Source: Amorphochlora amoebiformis | Lineage: Eukaryota > Cercozoa > Chlorarachniophyceae | Assembly: GCA_054601695.1 (NCBI GenBank) | Contig: BAAHQB010000088.1 | Span: 310,001-374,000 of the forward strand | Reading direction: 5' to 3' | Length of the DNA stretch: 64,000 bases | Shown: one piece after another, positions 13,575-64,000 of the stretch | How the letters are laid out: the number at the start of each line of letters is the position of its first letter | Position numbering within the stretch: the stretch's first letter is position 1 | The notes under the pieces: model-generated | Seen by the model: the letters and a program-made list of their open reading frames with translations, nothing else | What the model was told of the DNA's origin: nothing | Databases searched by the model: none | Translations under genes and position numbers: made by a program

Positions 13575-16266
13575 TTACGTAAAAATTATCACGTGTGTTC
13601 GTATGCGTTATTGTACCCGGATGAAGCGGTTGGAGTAGAAGACAACATGCTCAGTATGCTTGGCAATTTTATCCTCCTCAACCTACAAAAGAACTAAATT
13701 AATAAACCTAGTTATCTCTTCTAAATATCTTTATCTTCTCTCCCTTTCAAGTCTTTTGGAATCTTCCATTAGTGAACATCCTAGGTACTACCTGTTGCTA
13801 CAGGGAGACTACCCATTACTACTGGTCACTAAACTTCTAGGGATCTCCTGCCGACTTCCAGCTATCTTTAGCTACCGTAGTGTAATGTATGACCATACTA
13901 TCTTGAGTTACCTTATATTCATGCTACGACAACGTGTACTATATAAAATTAATATATATTGCTACATATGTATATGTGTACATACATATACACACATACA
14001 TATACACATACATATTATATATATATATATTTATATAGATATATATATGTTATAGATATATATGTTATAGATATATTTTATATATATATAATATAAATAT
14101 GTATATATATATATATATATATACATATATATATGCACCATACTTCTCCCTCTTCCTTTCTCTCGGTCTACCCTCACTCTCTCTCTCTCCCTCGGTATAC
14201 ATATAAATGTATATACATATATATATATATATATATATACATATATACCTATATATATATTTAATACCATATGCTCCTTGAAGTAGGTCGAGGAGTATTT
14301 AGCCCATGGATCTCTTGAAGTTATTTGATGTAAATTATTTCATGCTTAGTGTAAAGGATAAGAGAAGCGCTTACGTGGAGAAATTGTTCCTAGTTCCGTA
14401 TCCGTGAGATACCATATATCCACCCTGTACATATGTTGATATATTATATAATCCATACATATGTTAATGTGTACATATATATTTACACACACATATATAT
14501 ATATATATATATATTGTATGTGTATATGTGTATTATTTATATGCACCTATGTAAGTATATGTATATATATATATATATATATTATATAAATGCATACATA
14601 TAAATGTTTATTTGTTAAATATAAATATATACTTATATATATATATATATATATAAATATATATATATATGTACATGCATATGCGTGTATATGATACTAT
14701 GTATTAACACATATGTACTACATGTATATATTTCTGATACAAAAGAATCACTTTAAGTTGTTTGACGAGCTCTCTAGCGCCAGTATTTCCAGCCTTGATA
14801 GCCTCGGTCATCGTGTACCTATAAAGGATTAAGAATCTTAGAAGTTGTTCAGATCGACTTGACAAGTACATGCATAATACATACATTACGTAATATATTT
14901 CTGCATACAACCATATTTATATGTTGTGCGTGTATGTGATTTTACACACACATACACATATATATATATATATATATTATGTACATATATGGATGTATAT
15001 AAATATATATGTATATATATATATATGTACATATATGGATGTATATAAATATATATATATATATATATACATATAGGTAGTTTCATACATATATATATAT
15101 ATATGTGTATATACATACATATTATATTATTATTGGATTTATATTTTCACATACATGTGTGCATATTTTCAATGTATGCATACGTAATATTTCATCTTAC
15201 TTGTCAAAGAGTTCCTTCCAGTTTCCAGTGTACTCCATATCGTCAACCATAACCCAAACACTATGTGTATTTACATACATTATAACATATGCATATATTT
15301 TTATTTGTACAGATAATGCAAATATATATATGCATATATGTATATATATGTATGTATTATATACACATACACACATACACATATATACACATATGCTTAC
15401 AGGCATACTACATTTAAGTTCATGTGTGTAAAATCATAGCTTACCCTCCTAAGATGTGCTTTCTTGTCCTTCTTAGAAATTGCTCAATGGCAATCCTAGC
15501 GCATTCGTTAGAGAGGTAGTATCCATATGAAGCGATCCCGTACTGTCCAGCGACAAACTTAGGGACGGCCGCCTGAGTATGATTTCCTCGCTTTCAGCTG
15601 TATTTTTATTGAGATAGACAAGGATGTGGGTAGAGAAGGAGAGGGAAAGAAAGAGCTTTAACTCGTGGAGTAAAGGTCTAGTAAGAGTTGAGCTTACAAG
15701 GGTTGGAAAAAGCTTGTCAACCATCTCGTCTGTGTAGATATAGATCCTATCCTCACCTACATAAGTTTGTGAATACAACATATCTGATTAATATTGTATT
15801 TATTTTTACAGATATAGGCTATAGATACATTATGTGTTAAGCCAATTTATGTACATATAAAGATATGCATGTAATATGTATAACATATATACACATACAT
15901 ATAAATATATATATATATATATATGTAATAATGTATATGTATATTATATATGCGTATATATTTATATATATATAAATATATAATTGAAAAAAATAAAGAT
16001 ACTTGTATTTGTTTATATATCAAACCATAGAGAAGATAGAAGTGTAAGTTTCAACTTACCAAACTCTTCGATGAGCTCCATGTGGGCCTTTCTCTCTCTT
16101 GATACATTGGAAAAATTCAGAAAATTATTCTTCATATAAGTTATATTCGTACGCATATATCTCATATATACATATATATATATATATGTAATATATTCAC
16201 AAATATAAATGCATATGTACACGTGTACACAATAGATTTTAGTTTTATCTACACATATATATGGAA

Positions 16267-16304
<38 letters not shown>

Positions 16305-16316
16305 GAGAATATAAAT

Positions 16317-16357
<41 letters not shown>

Positions 16358-17034
16358 TGCTATCTCTTACCTCTCGAGTTTCGTAGTGTTCGACAAGTGA
16401 GTATGAGAATTGATGCTAATGATGACGTCTCTATTGGTGTTGTCGTTGATGATCTTGTGGAACCTGAGGAGACACTCTCAAATGAATATCTATTGGATAG
16501 ATCTGAGAGCAAACAGGAGAGTAGAGATACTACACAACGAACTGTTTAGAAACCCGGAAAATAATAAACGCGAGTAGCGCCTTACCTTTCTTTCATAGCG
16601 GGACTCGGGATGTAGGTGCGAATGATCACAAGCTCCTTGGCGTCCTCAGGAGCAAAGAAAGTTTCATCAATAAGTGTTGGAGATTCATCCACAGGAGCTA
16701 CAGAAGTCGTAGGAGAAGCATCAGAAGCAACAGGTTCAACAGCTACAAAGGAAGCAGCAGAAGCAACGGGAGCCGCATCTGCCAAACGAGCCACCAAAGC
16801 CGCAGGAGTCACACGTTGAGGCATAGTAGTTACAGGCTGAGGTAGGGACTGAGCCGCCACCGCACCAGTAATGAAATGCTTGACAAAGTTACTCTCTTTG
16901 GAATCCGAAATGGTAGAGTTGACAGAATCGACTCCAACATCGACAGATTTTGGCACACCGACAGTCAGAGTATCGCCACGCCACAAAGCAGCAGCGGAGA
17001 CTAAACAGAGAGACAGAAAAGGAGAAATATTCAT
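12825..17034 (-). CDS. Secreted or Golgi glycosyltransferase-like protein, 370 aa
   Basis: Eleven exons join without a phase error: 16586-17034, 16060-16097, 15698-15756, 15445-15572, 15201-15260, 14752-14818, 14375-14389, 13617-13682, 13258-13379, 12923-12989 and 12825-12866 (stop TAA). Start MNISPF was chosen because a signal peptide or anchor follows at once (residues 5-18); upstream in-frame codons lack one. Residues about 30-125 are an Ala/Val/Pro/Thr/Ser-rich stalk-like linker. The globular part contains [45 protein letters not shown] (D231, D232), [14 protein letters not shown], and ends RLVHPCKW. A WxxxDDxxxTGNW motif beside a variable acidic pair is typical of glycosyltransferase-like proteins that bind a sugar nucleotide; this assignment is inference from motif style, not a search. 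The 15-nt exon 14375-14389 is a microexon. Cysteines sit at residues about 210, 315, 321 and 368. Confidence 0.82.
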
Positions 17035-17238
17035 GGATGCAGTGGGGAAGGTGTGCGGTAGCCTCCTCTTCCTTGTCTTTATTTCCAGGTTTGGTGGAGG
17101 AGCTACGGGAATGCGAGGGATAATTTTGACCATATAGTTTTAGGTCAAATTTCCAAAAGTATCAAATCGAAACGGACAGGACTTCATATGTAGTATAATT
17201 TGCCTTGGTATGCGCAGTGTTGTCGTGCACCAAGCAAA
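17035..17238. promoter_or_regulatory. Shared divergent promoter with inverted repeat
   Basis: This 204-bp gap separates two divergently transcribed start codons and must hold 5' UTRs and promoters of both. It contains a 7-bp perfect inverted repeat, TTTGACC at 17125-17131 and GGTCAAA at 17143-17149, with an 11-bp spacer. It is free of (TA)n, unlike other non-coding DNA nearby. No TATA box is convincing. Confidence 0.5.
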
Positions 17239-24743
<7,505 letters not shown>

Positions 24744-25361
24744 GGTAATGTTGTTAATTGATCAGGCACTAAGGCTCACTCCCAAAAACAGGGATAATAC
24801 CTCGCTCGAGTAAGGTCTGGAGAACAACGAGATTGATTTATGTTTTTTGGGTTTACCATTCCCCCGAAAAGGTCTCATATGGGAGGAAACGAAAAGATAA
24901 TGATGAATTTGGTGCATTCATTAGATTAGATTAAGGAAATATTTTATACTGGATTAGGCTTCCCCATCATCCATACACCGTGTTAGTTTATTATACAGAA
25001 TAACAAGACATGGACAAAAAAAAGGCGGGGGGGGGGGGAGAGGAAGTTAGAACGGCTAAAACTAACAGCGTGCTGTTTAGCCTGCCAAGTCTGAAAAAAA
25101 TAAAATCAATAACAAAATCGAAATCATACTTTATAGGTAAATATTTACATATATGTACTATGTATAGTTGAATTTCATAAAATACACTAGTACACACAAC
25201 ACACACACACATATTATATGTGTTGTATACATGTGTACATGGAATGGTGTATATGTGTGTATACATATGTATGTGTATGTGTGTATGCATGTGTATGAGT
25301 GTATATTGGTCTATTATTAGATATATATGTATATATATGTATATGTATATGTATGTTTATA

Positions 25362-25410
<49 letters not shown>

Positions 25411-26338
25411 TTTGAAGATACTGCATTATCAGACTAAGGCTAGTACTACGTAGAATATCATAGCACTTCATATCACTAGCTAGTATTACACATCTCAATG
25501 CTAAGTACTTGCTACGTAATTGTATATACGTATGGTTTGCGCATCGTTGGTATGGATGGATTAAGCTGCATATGTGCGCATCTTGCACCGTGACCTAGGT
25601 GACCCCGGTATACAACATAACCTCAACTCATACGTATTAGTACTAATACCAATCATATACATAAATTGTATACACCAATACGTATGAGTTGAGTACATGT
25701 GGCATGGCGCCATACGTATGTATACTAATACGTATGAGTTGCGTACATGTGGCATGGCGCCGTACATACGTACGTATGAGGACTTATACGATAATCATAA
25801 ACCAGCTGCTAGCTAGTACTACCTCATACGTACGTATGTCATGCTTATAGAGTATAATTACGTATACGTACTTCCGTCAGTACTTCGAATCTCTAGAATC
25901 TAGTGAATTCGTCTTCAGGTATATCTATCTAGTAGGTCTAGTCACTATGATCATGATATCCGTCATGATTATATCCGTGTATATATATCTAGTATATATA
26001 TATACATATATATACACATATATATATATATATATATTCTCTAGATATTGTCATACGTCTAGTACGTATGGCGAGGTGTCATTTGATGTCCTAGTCGTAC
26101 TAAGGATATCAATGATTAGCCTAGATAGTTTCCAGATAGATCGAGCTTATAATATTGAGCACGGTGATCATGATATCGGCCCTAAATGAGCCTTGAATGA
26201 CAGCTACGCGTTATAATTAATTTAATTACCACCCCCAATGGTCTTTAACTTTTCCGAATATAAGCTAGATGAATCTACTGTTTACAAATTTATTAATACA
26301 TAACAGCACAAGATCACTTGCAGGTTTGAATATATCCC
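24744..26338. other. Intergenic region between convergent genes, CTAG-rich
   Basis: 24744-25200 is unique with TTAGGG-like remnants and an A-run beside a G-run (25016-25040). 25200-25400 is (GT/TATG)n. 25430-26210 is unlike the rest: little (TA)n, many CTAG, TACGTA and ATCATGAT palindromes (CTAGCTAGTACT, TCTAGAATCTAGTG). I find no exon with splice sites. It separates the 3' ends of the + gene ending near 24743 and the - gene ending at 26339. Confidence 0.6.
25676..25779 (+). repeat. 51-bp tandem duplication with an inverted relative
   Basis: Two adjacent copies share AATACGTATGAGTTG, GTACATGTGGCATGGCGCC and a TACGTATG tail, at about 25677-25727 and 25728-25779. An inverted partial copy, CAACTCATACGTATTAGTA, precedes at about 25623-25641. 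The shared core includes GGCGCC. Confidence 0.8.
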
Positions 26339-58493
<32,155 letters not shown>

Positions 58494-58793
58494 CTGTTGC
58501 CAGCTCTACGGTTACGTGTCCCAGGGATGTCCTCAAATGGGGTTAAAAGGTGACCTTATCAATTCTTAACTATTAATGTTATTATAAAATTTTAGTATAA
58601 TATTTGACCTCTAAGAATCGAATTCCTTCTTAACGACTGTCATTTTTTCGTCATCAGTATTCCGCTGTGTACAATTAAATTTACTGGCGACTCTACGTGC
58701 GTATTGGTAGCCGGAGGGCCGAAACCCCCGACGCCTATTCCCTCACCAAACCCAACAGCTGGGATACGACTTGCATAGATATCTTAGATAGCA
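58494..58793. promoter_or_regulatory. Head-to-head promoter region of the giant gene and the GT47 gene
   Basis: The region between the first confirmed exon of the giant gene and the start of the + strand transferase gene is 300 bp and nearly free of (TA)n. It must contain the + gene's promoter or 5' UTR. It may also hold the missing first exon of the giant gene; the candidate ATG at 58774-58776 is plausible by phase only. Confidence 0.45.
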
Positions 58794-59062
58794 ATGAAGG
58801 TTTCCGCTGGACTTTCGATTCTTTTCGCTTCGTTCGCTCAGGCGCACTGGGACGTGCTAAAGGCTGGGGCGCACACGCATACCCGCTCCAATGTCGGCTA
58901 TGGGAGGCCTAAAGTGTACATTGTTGAGCCCAAAGTCGAGCAGGCCTGCAAAACTCAGTTTCACATAGATATGGTTAGTGTTTTAGTACGGGTTTAGTTC
59001 GATTATCAAGGTCTTTCAGGTGGAGATAGGAAAGAGGGTTAAGGAAATGAAACATAGAGGAT

Positions 59063-59111
<49 letters not shown>

Positions 59112-59493
59112 GTAAAATGCATATTACAACAGATGAAAGAGATTAAGAAGTATGAGGTGAAGAATCCCGCCCACGCCGATTTCGGTATGCTTTATAGCGC
59201 TGATATGTTTTATCTCTCATAGTTACCGGACATTTATAACCTAAATAACAATTCATTATCATTTACGACCCATGTGCACATTTTATACATATAAATATAT
59301 ATGTATATATATGTATGTGTATATGTGTACATATATATATGTATAATATATGATGTTATACATTTATACTAATATTGTTATTTTTTTTATTACATATAAG
59401 AAATATGAAACACATATGTATTCTATATATGTATACATATACATGTATATATATACACACATATATGTATGTACACATATATAAAATATATAT

Positions 59494-59545
<52 letters not shown>

Positions 59546-59607
59546 TTAAATGTACGTAAACGTGTTTACATAATGTACGTAAAAGTGTTTACATACATAA
59601 GTACATT

Positions 59608-59657
<50 letters not shown>

Positions 59658-60325
59658 ATATATATGTAATATGTGTGTGTGTATATATATACATATATGT
59701 ATATTTATATATGTATATATACTGTACATGTATATATATATATATATATGTATACATATTATGTACGTATCTATTATATATACAATATATATATAAATGT
59801 ATATATATACATATTTTACATATCTAATATATATATATATATATATACATATATACATAGATATATTATACATTATACACATATACACATACACATACAT
59901 ATTACAACCTACATCTCCATAACTATGTACACATATTTCGGACATAAACATTACTGCTACTACTGTCCTTTACACTAGTGTATAACCCTTCAGTTTTCGT
60001 CAACGTAGATACTCTTCGTCAAGTTCTTTGGCCTGAGTACGAGGTCTGGGCTCAGGTATGCTTTAGTACTATTATCATTTTCAGTTAGTTTTTCAATTAA
60101 ATCTCCTGACATTTCATGGTTTCCATCTCATTATCTCAGGCGCTTCAATGCAACTATAATTATACCGTGAACCCTAGAGTTATTCTCTTCGACCGAAAGT
60201 ACGATGATGCTAGACATCTGTACATCAAGACGGCTCGCAAGGTTTAATGGCCTGTTTGCTTGAGAGTTGGGGTTGGGATTAGGTGGTGGTTAGAGTTATG
60301 GTTTGGATTTGGATTTAGTTTTATT

Positions 60326-60366
<41 letters not shown>

Positions 60367-60561
60367 GTGCATGTACGTTATGTGCTATATAGATTTATAA
60401 ATACATACATATACATATATACATATTCATATTATATTAAATATATATGTGTATGTATATATGTATATATATACATATATGTAAATATAATATATATATA
60501 TATATATATATCTACATATGTACATATAAATATGTTTTCTTTTATATAACACATGCATATG

Positions 60562-60605
<44 letters not shown>

Positions 60606-60687
60606 GTATACATGTATATATAATATATATATATTATATATACATTTATATATATATATATATGCTTTTTTTTTTCAATTGCTATTT

Positions 60688-60742
<55 letters not shown>

Positions 60743-61348
60743 CTATGTACACATATATCAAAACATATCAACTAAATATGTAATACTATAGCATATAGGA
60801 AGTAAGATTAACGTCAGTATCATCACAAAGATCATAACACTCCCAAAAATCTCATCACCAACCCTAATCTAAATTGAATAATTCATATCAGTACCTGACG
60901 CATCATAGCTATCCGGGCCAAAAGCTTGTCTATTTTATGGATACAGTTTACTATCAGGACAAGGTGATTGCAAGGAGTAGATATTTCTCAATTAGAGCTA
61001 GCTTTAGAGCTAGCTTTAGAGCTCGACATGCATATGATCAATGTGTATATACGAATATTTAGTAACGATGTATGCATGTAAAAACTATTAATCTATATAT
61101 AATGTGTACATAGGTGGTTTTTTTCGAGATATGTACTTTTGAATAAGATGTACCTAAATCGATTTGTACATACCTCCACATAGACATATTTGTACATCAG
61201 GGTACCAGGGACCACATGAGAGCACAGCTGGAGGAGCTTGGTTCAGTTTTATTTGTAGGACAGACCGTTCTACATGACGATGCCAAGAAGTCGCTTGCCC
61301 TCAACGTCCCTATGCCACTTCTTCCCGCCATGCGTCCGGCTCAGCAGG

Positions 61349-61418
<70 letters not shown>

Positions 61419-61442
61419 TAATATACAAATATATATATGTAG

Positions 61443-61481
<39 letters not shown>

Positions 61482-61666
61482 AATTATTTTGCAATTTATA
61501 TGAATGCATACATTTGATATATACTAATATATATACACATATAAATACACATACACATATATGTGCGTGTGTATTTGTATACGTATATGTAAAAGTGAGG
61601 TGAGGCGAAGCGAAAAGGAGAAGAGAGAGAAGAGAGGAAACATGCACATATACACTTTTTTATACA

Positions 61667-61701
<35 letters not shown>

Positions 61702-61813
61702 GTATACATATATATATATGTATATATGTATACATATGTACATATAGTGTACATAAACATATGTGTATACATACATTTATACACATGTATATATATATAT
61801 ATATATCAATATA

Positions 61814-61844
<31 letters not shown>

Positions 61845-62061
61845 TATATAAATTAGAAAATGCGCGGATTTGAGTCCCGCAAGATCTTTGCGTCATTTCA
61901 GGGCCGCCGGAAGTCTAATGAGGATGTCCGTGGACCCCTGTTTGACATGGAGGTGTTCATATATACCCACATATATATATTTTATATATATATATATTCA
62001 TTTATACATACATGTTACATTGGTAAGTATGATGTCCGTGGACATAGAGGTGTTGATGTAC

Positions 62062-62127
<66 letters not shown>

Positions 62128-63195
62128 GTAATATATATACCAATGTATATATATATATATATATATATAAATGTTTTATATATTCATTTACACATACATG
62201 TTAAGTTTGTAAGTATGATATACGCTAGTATTTCTAGTGTTATTCTGATCATTATTTTGATTGCTATTATTTTCATTATCATTATATCTAATCATTATTA
62301 CTGTTGTATTTATATTAGTATTTGTTGTTATTATATTTATCAATTATAATTAGTATTACAAACGTTCACATATATATATATATAGAAATATATATATATA
62401 TATATATATATATTCCTGTAACATATGCAAACATGTTTACGATATTGCGGTTAAATGTTTCGCCACGATATTACGGTTAAATAAACCACAACATAATTCT
62501 AAAAATTATCACACTTTTAGATCCCCGACGGCCTCAACGTCCTAATTCGCGAATCTGGCGCTTCAGACAGAGACGGGAAAGGTCGTCCTAGCCTAATCTC
62601 AACCCTAATCGCAGCCCTAACCCTAACCCTACCCCTAATCGCAACCCTAACTCTTAACCTAAACTAACCCAACCTAACTCGCCTATCCGACGCAATCTCA
62701 TATCTCCAGCCTTAATCCAAGCATATCCAAACCATATCCGTGTGATTCTAGCTCTAACCCCGAGAGCCCTCTGAATTTCCACATTTCTTAAGACACGAGT
62801 AGCGGTGTTTCTGGAACGTTCGTTCACTGCTTTTCCGGAATTTTTCTGTTTTTGGATTGTGCTGTTTCTCTGGAATTTTCCTTCTATTGTTTTGGATTGG
62901 CTGTTTCTTGGAGTCCTCCTCGTCTCTGAAGATTGGAATTATCCTGCTAGGCAATCCTGCGTCGGTCAAGGAGGACTTCAAGAAGCTTCTAGAAGACACA
63001 AAATTCTCACTCTCTCCGCGCGGAGATCACCACTACTCGCTGCGCATGGTTGAGGTGAGCCGCACGTGTGTGATGAGAGCGCAGGGTAGAAAGAGGGGAG
63101 TGGGGAAAGGGAGAGGGTGAAACGGGAAGACAGGGGGAGAAAAGAGCCAAAAAGAACCAAAAAGAGCCCTCTTGTTCTCTTTTTTTTCCTCCTTG

Positions 63196-63232
<37 letters not shown>

Positions 63233-63305
63233 GCCCGGAATGGGCCTATCTATCAGTGGGTCTCTTCCCTCTCTCGGCGAGTAAAAATTATGTAAAGGTA
63301 TATGT

Positions 63306-63349
<44 letters not shown>

Positions 63350-63426
63350 ATGTGAACTTTCAAATATTCACATATCAGTCTCTTGCTTACGGGTCTGTTC
63401 CTGTTCTACTAGATGATGATATGGAG
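58794..63426 (+). CDS. Exostosin-like glycosyltransferase (GT47), C-terminus outside window
   Basis: Ten exons join in phase: 58794-58973, 59133-59184, 59994-60055, 60140-60241, 60892-60963, 61201-61350, 61857-61952, 62521-62581, 62951-63054 and 63379-63426 (309 codons). The first exon begins with a signal peptide ([19 protein letters not shown], cleavage likely after AQA). Exostosin hallmarks follow in order: [34 protein letters not shown] before [11 protein letters not shown], then the diagnostic C-terminal block [20 protein letters not shown] and [15 protein letters not shown]. In GT47 enzymes this block forms the donor-sugar site and the enzymes extend polysaccharides in the Golgi or ER. 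Donors are GTTAGT, GTATGC, GTATGC, GTTTAA, GTGATT, GTATAT, GTGTTC, GTCGTC, GTGAGC, GTACTT. The remaining exons lie beyond 64000. Family call is firm; acceptor and linkage cannot be told. Confidence 0.88.
62020..62225 (+). repeat. Decayed copy of an exon 3' edge
   Basis: Exon 61857-61952 ends GATGTCCGTGGACCCCTG ... ACATGGAG with donor GTGTTC and a CATATATACCCA intron start. About 75 bp later, 62029-62060 reads GATGTCCGTGGACATAGAGG TGTTGATGTACCC: the same edge with 9 bp missing. The downstream intron segment TTCATTTATACATACATGTTA is also repeated at about 61998-62018 and 62183-62203, followed by GTAAGTATGAT both times. Confidence 0.8.
62590..62735 (+). repeat. Telomere-like CCCTAA block in intron
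   Basis: AGCCCTAACCCTAACCCTAC and CTAATCGCAACCCTAACTC on the + strand, which is the sense strand of the GT47 gene. It fills most of the intron between exons 62521-62581 and 62951-63054. Confidence 0.85.
63170..63232 (+). repeat. Pyrimidine-rich tract in intron
   Basis: TTTTTTTTCCTCC then CTCTCTCTCTCTC on the sense strand of the GT47 gene, between exons 62951-63054 and 63379-63426. A purine-rich stretch (63075-63160) precedes it. Confidence 0.8.
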
Positions 63427-63463
63427 GTACTTTAAATATGTCTGTGTATGTATATTGTATATG

Positions 63464-63540
<77 letters not shown>

Positions 63541-63579
63541 TATATATATGTATTACATATATATACATATATATAAATA

Positions 63580-63834
63580 TCTTCTACTAGCTGATGATAT
63601 GAAGGTACTTTAAGTATGTCTGCTCGCATACTGTTGATGTTTGTATACATATGTATACATATGTATGAATGTATATTATTTAATGTATATTATATTATAT
63701 ATATATATATATACATATATATATGTATATCTTCCTACTAGATGATGATACTTTAATATGTCTGTTCTCATACTGTTAATATATGTATTACATATGTATG
63801 TATGTATATTATGTATTATATAATGTACATATAT

Positions 63835-63891
<57 letters not shown>

Positions 63892-63942
63892 GTTCTACTA
63901 GATGATGACATGGAGGTACTTAAATACCTCTGTTCACATACC

Positions 63943-63950
<8 letters not shown>
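63580..63950 (+). repeat. Three decayed copies of the last visible exon's 3' edge
   Basis: Exon 63379-63426 ends TGTTCTACTAGATGATGATA TGGAG with donor GTACTT and intron start TAAATATGTCTGTG. Copies: 63581-63637 (CTTCTACTAGCTGATGATAT, GAAGGTACTTTAAGTATGTCTG), 63731-63776 (CTTCCTACTAGATGATGATA, CTTTAATATGTCTGTT) and 63890-63945 (TGTTCTACTAGATGATGACA, TGGAGGTACTTAAATACCTCTG). (TA)n arrays separate all four. Only the first is preceded by the rest of the exon (SLAYGSVPV). Confidence 0.88.

Positions 63951-64000
<50 letters not shown>

Noticed and set aside
13660-14055. 131-codon + strand open frame
   Set aside because: It lies antisense to exon 13617-13682 and its introns in a well-phased minus-strand gene, and ends in TA repeat.
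16616-17137. + strand open frames of 67 and 88 codons
   Set aside because: Antisense shadows of the first exon of the 12825-17034 gene.

Overview
This window is nuclear DNA from an intron-rich microbial eukaryote, most likely a protist or alga. Evidence: GT-AG introns interrupt almost every gene, exons are short (mean near 75 bp) with balanced base composition, introns are packed with (TA)n and TA-derived microsatellites, and TTAGGG-type telomere-like motifs are scattered inside the chromosome. I saw no bacterial gene organisation, rRNA, tRNA, CRISPR array or recognisable transposon. Species cannot be named from sequence alone; TTAGGG repeats and exostosin-like genes fit many lineages, including stramenopile algae.

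Most long open frames are (TA)n translated as Tyr/Ile/His strings and are not genes. The real genes had to be assembled exon by exon from splice sites and reading phase. Layout: 1-3417 has no gene (TA repeats, telomere-like blocks, a 20-bp minisatellite). 3418-4836 (+) is a small three-exon gene for a 90-residue signal/anchor protein. 5293 to about 11200 (-) is an incompletely resolved gene of unknown family, convergent with it. 12825-17034 (-) and 17239 to about 24743 (+) are a divergent pair sharing a 204-bp promoter; each encodes a protein with an N-terminal hydrophobic leader and motifs resembling glycosyltransferase-like secretory proteins. 26339 to about 58500 (-) is one giant gene: 50 exons that I can join without breaking the frame (about 1,237 codons), encoding a modular coiled-coil protein with repeated EYxRELxxQI units reminiscent of centrosome/cilium proteins such as CSPP1. 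58794 to beyond the right edge (+) is an exostosin-like (GT47) glycosyltransferase, head to head with the giant gene; ten exons (309 residues) are present and the C-terminus lies outside.

Three of the six genes therefore look like secretory-pathway glycan enzymes. Between convergent genes lie sequences of a different texture, poor in (TA)n and rich in CTAG palindromes.

The most unusual feature is recurrent: edges of real exons, with the adjoining splice site, are copied as decayed fragments into neighbouring introns and separated by (TA)n arrays. I see this at five loci in three genes. A set of alternating inverted repeats with (TA)n loops sits in an intron at 22.0-22.6 kb. Both point to (TA)n arrays acting as local rearrangement points. 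All gene models are made by eye and need transcript support.
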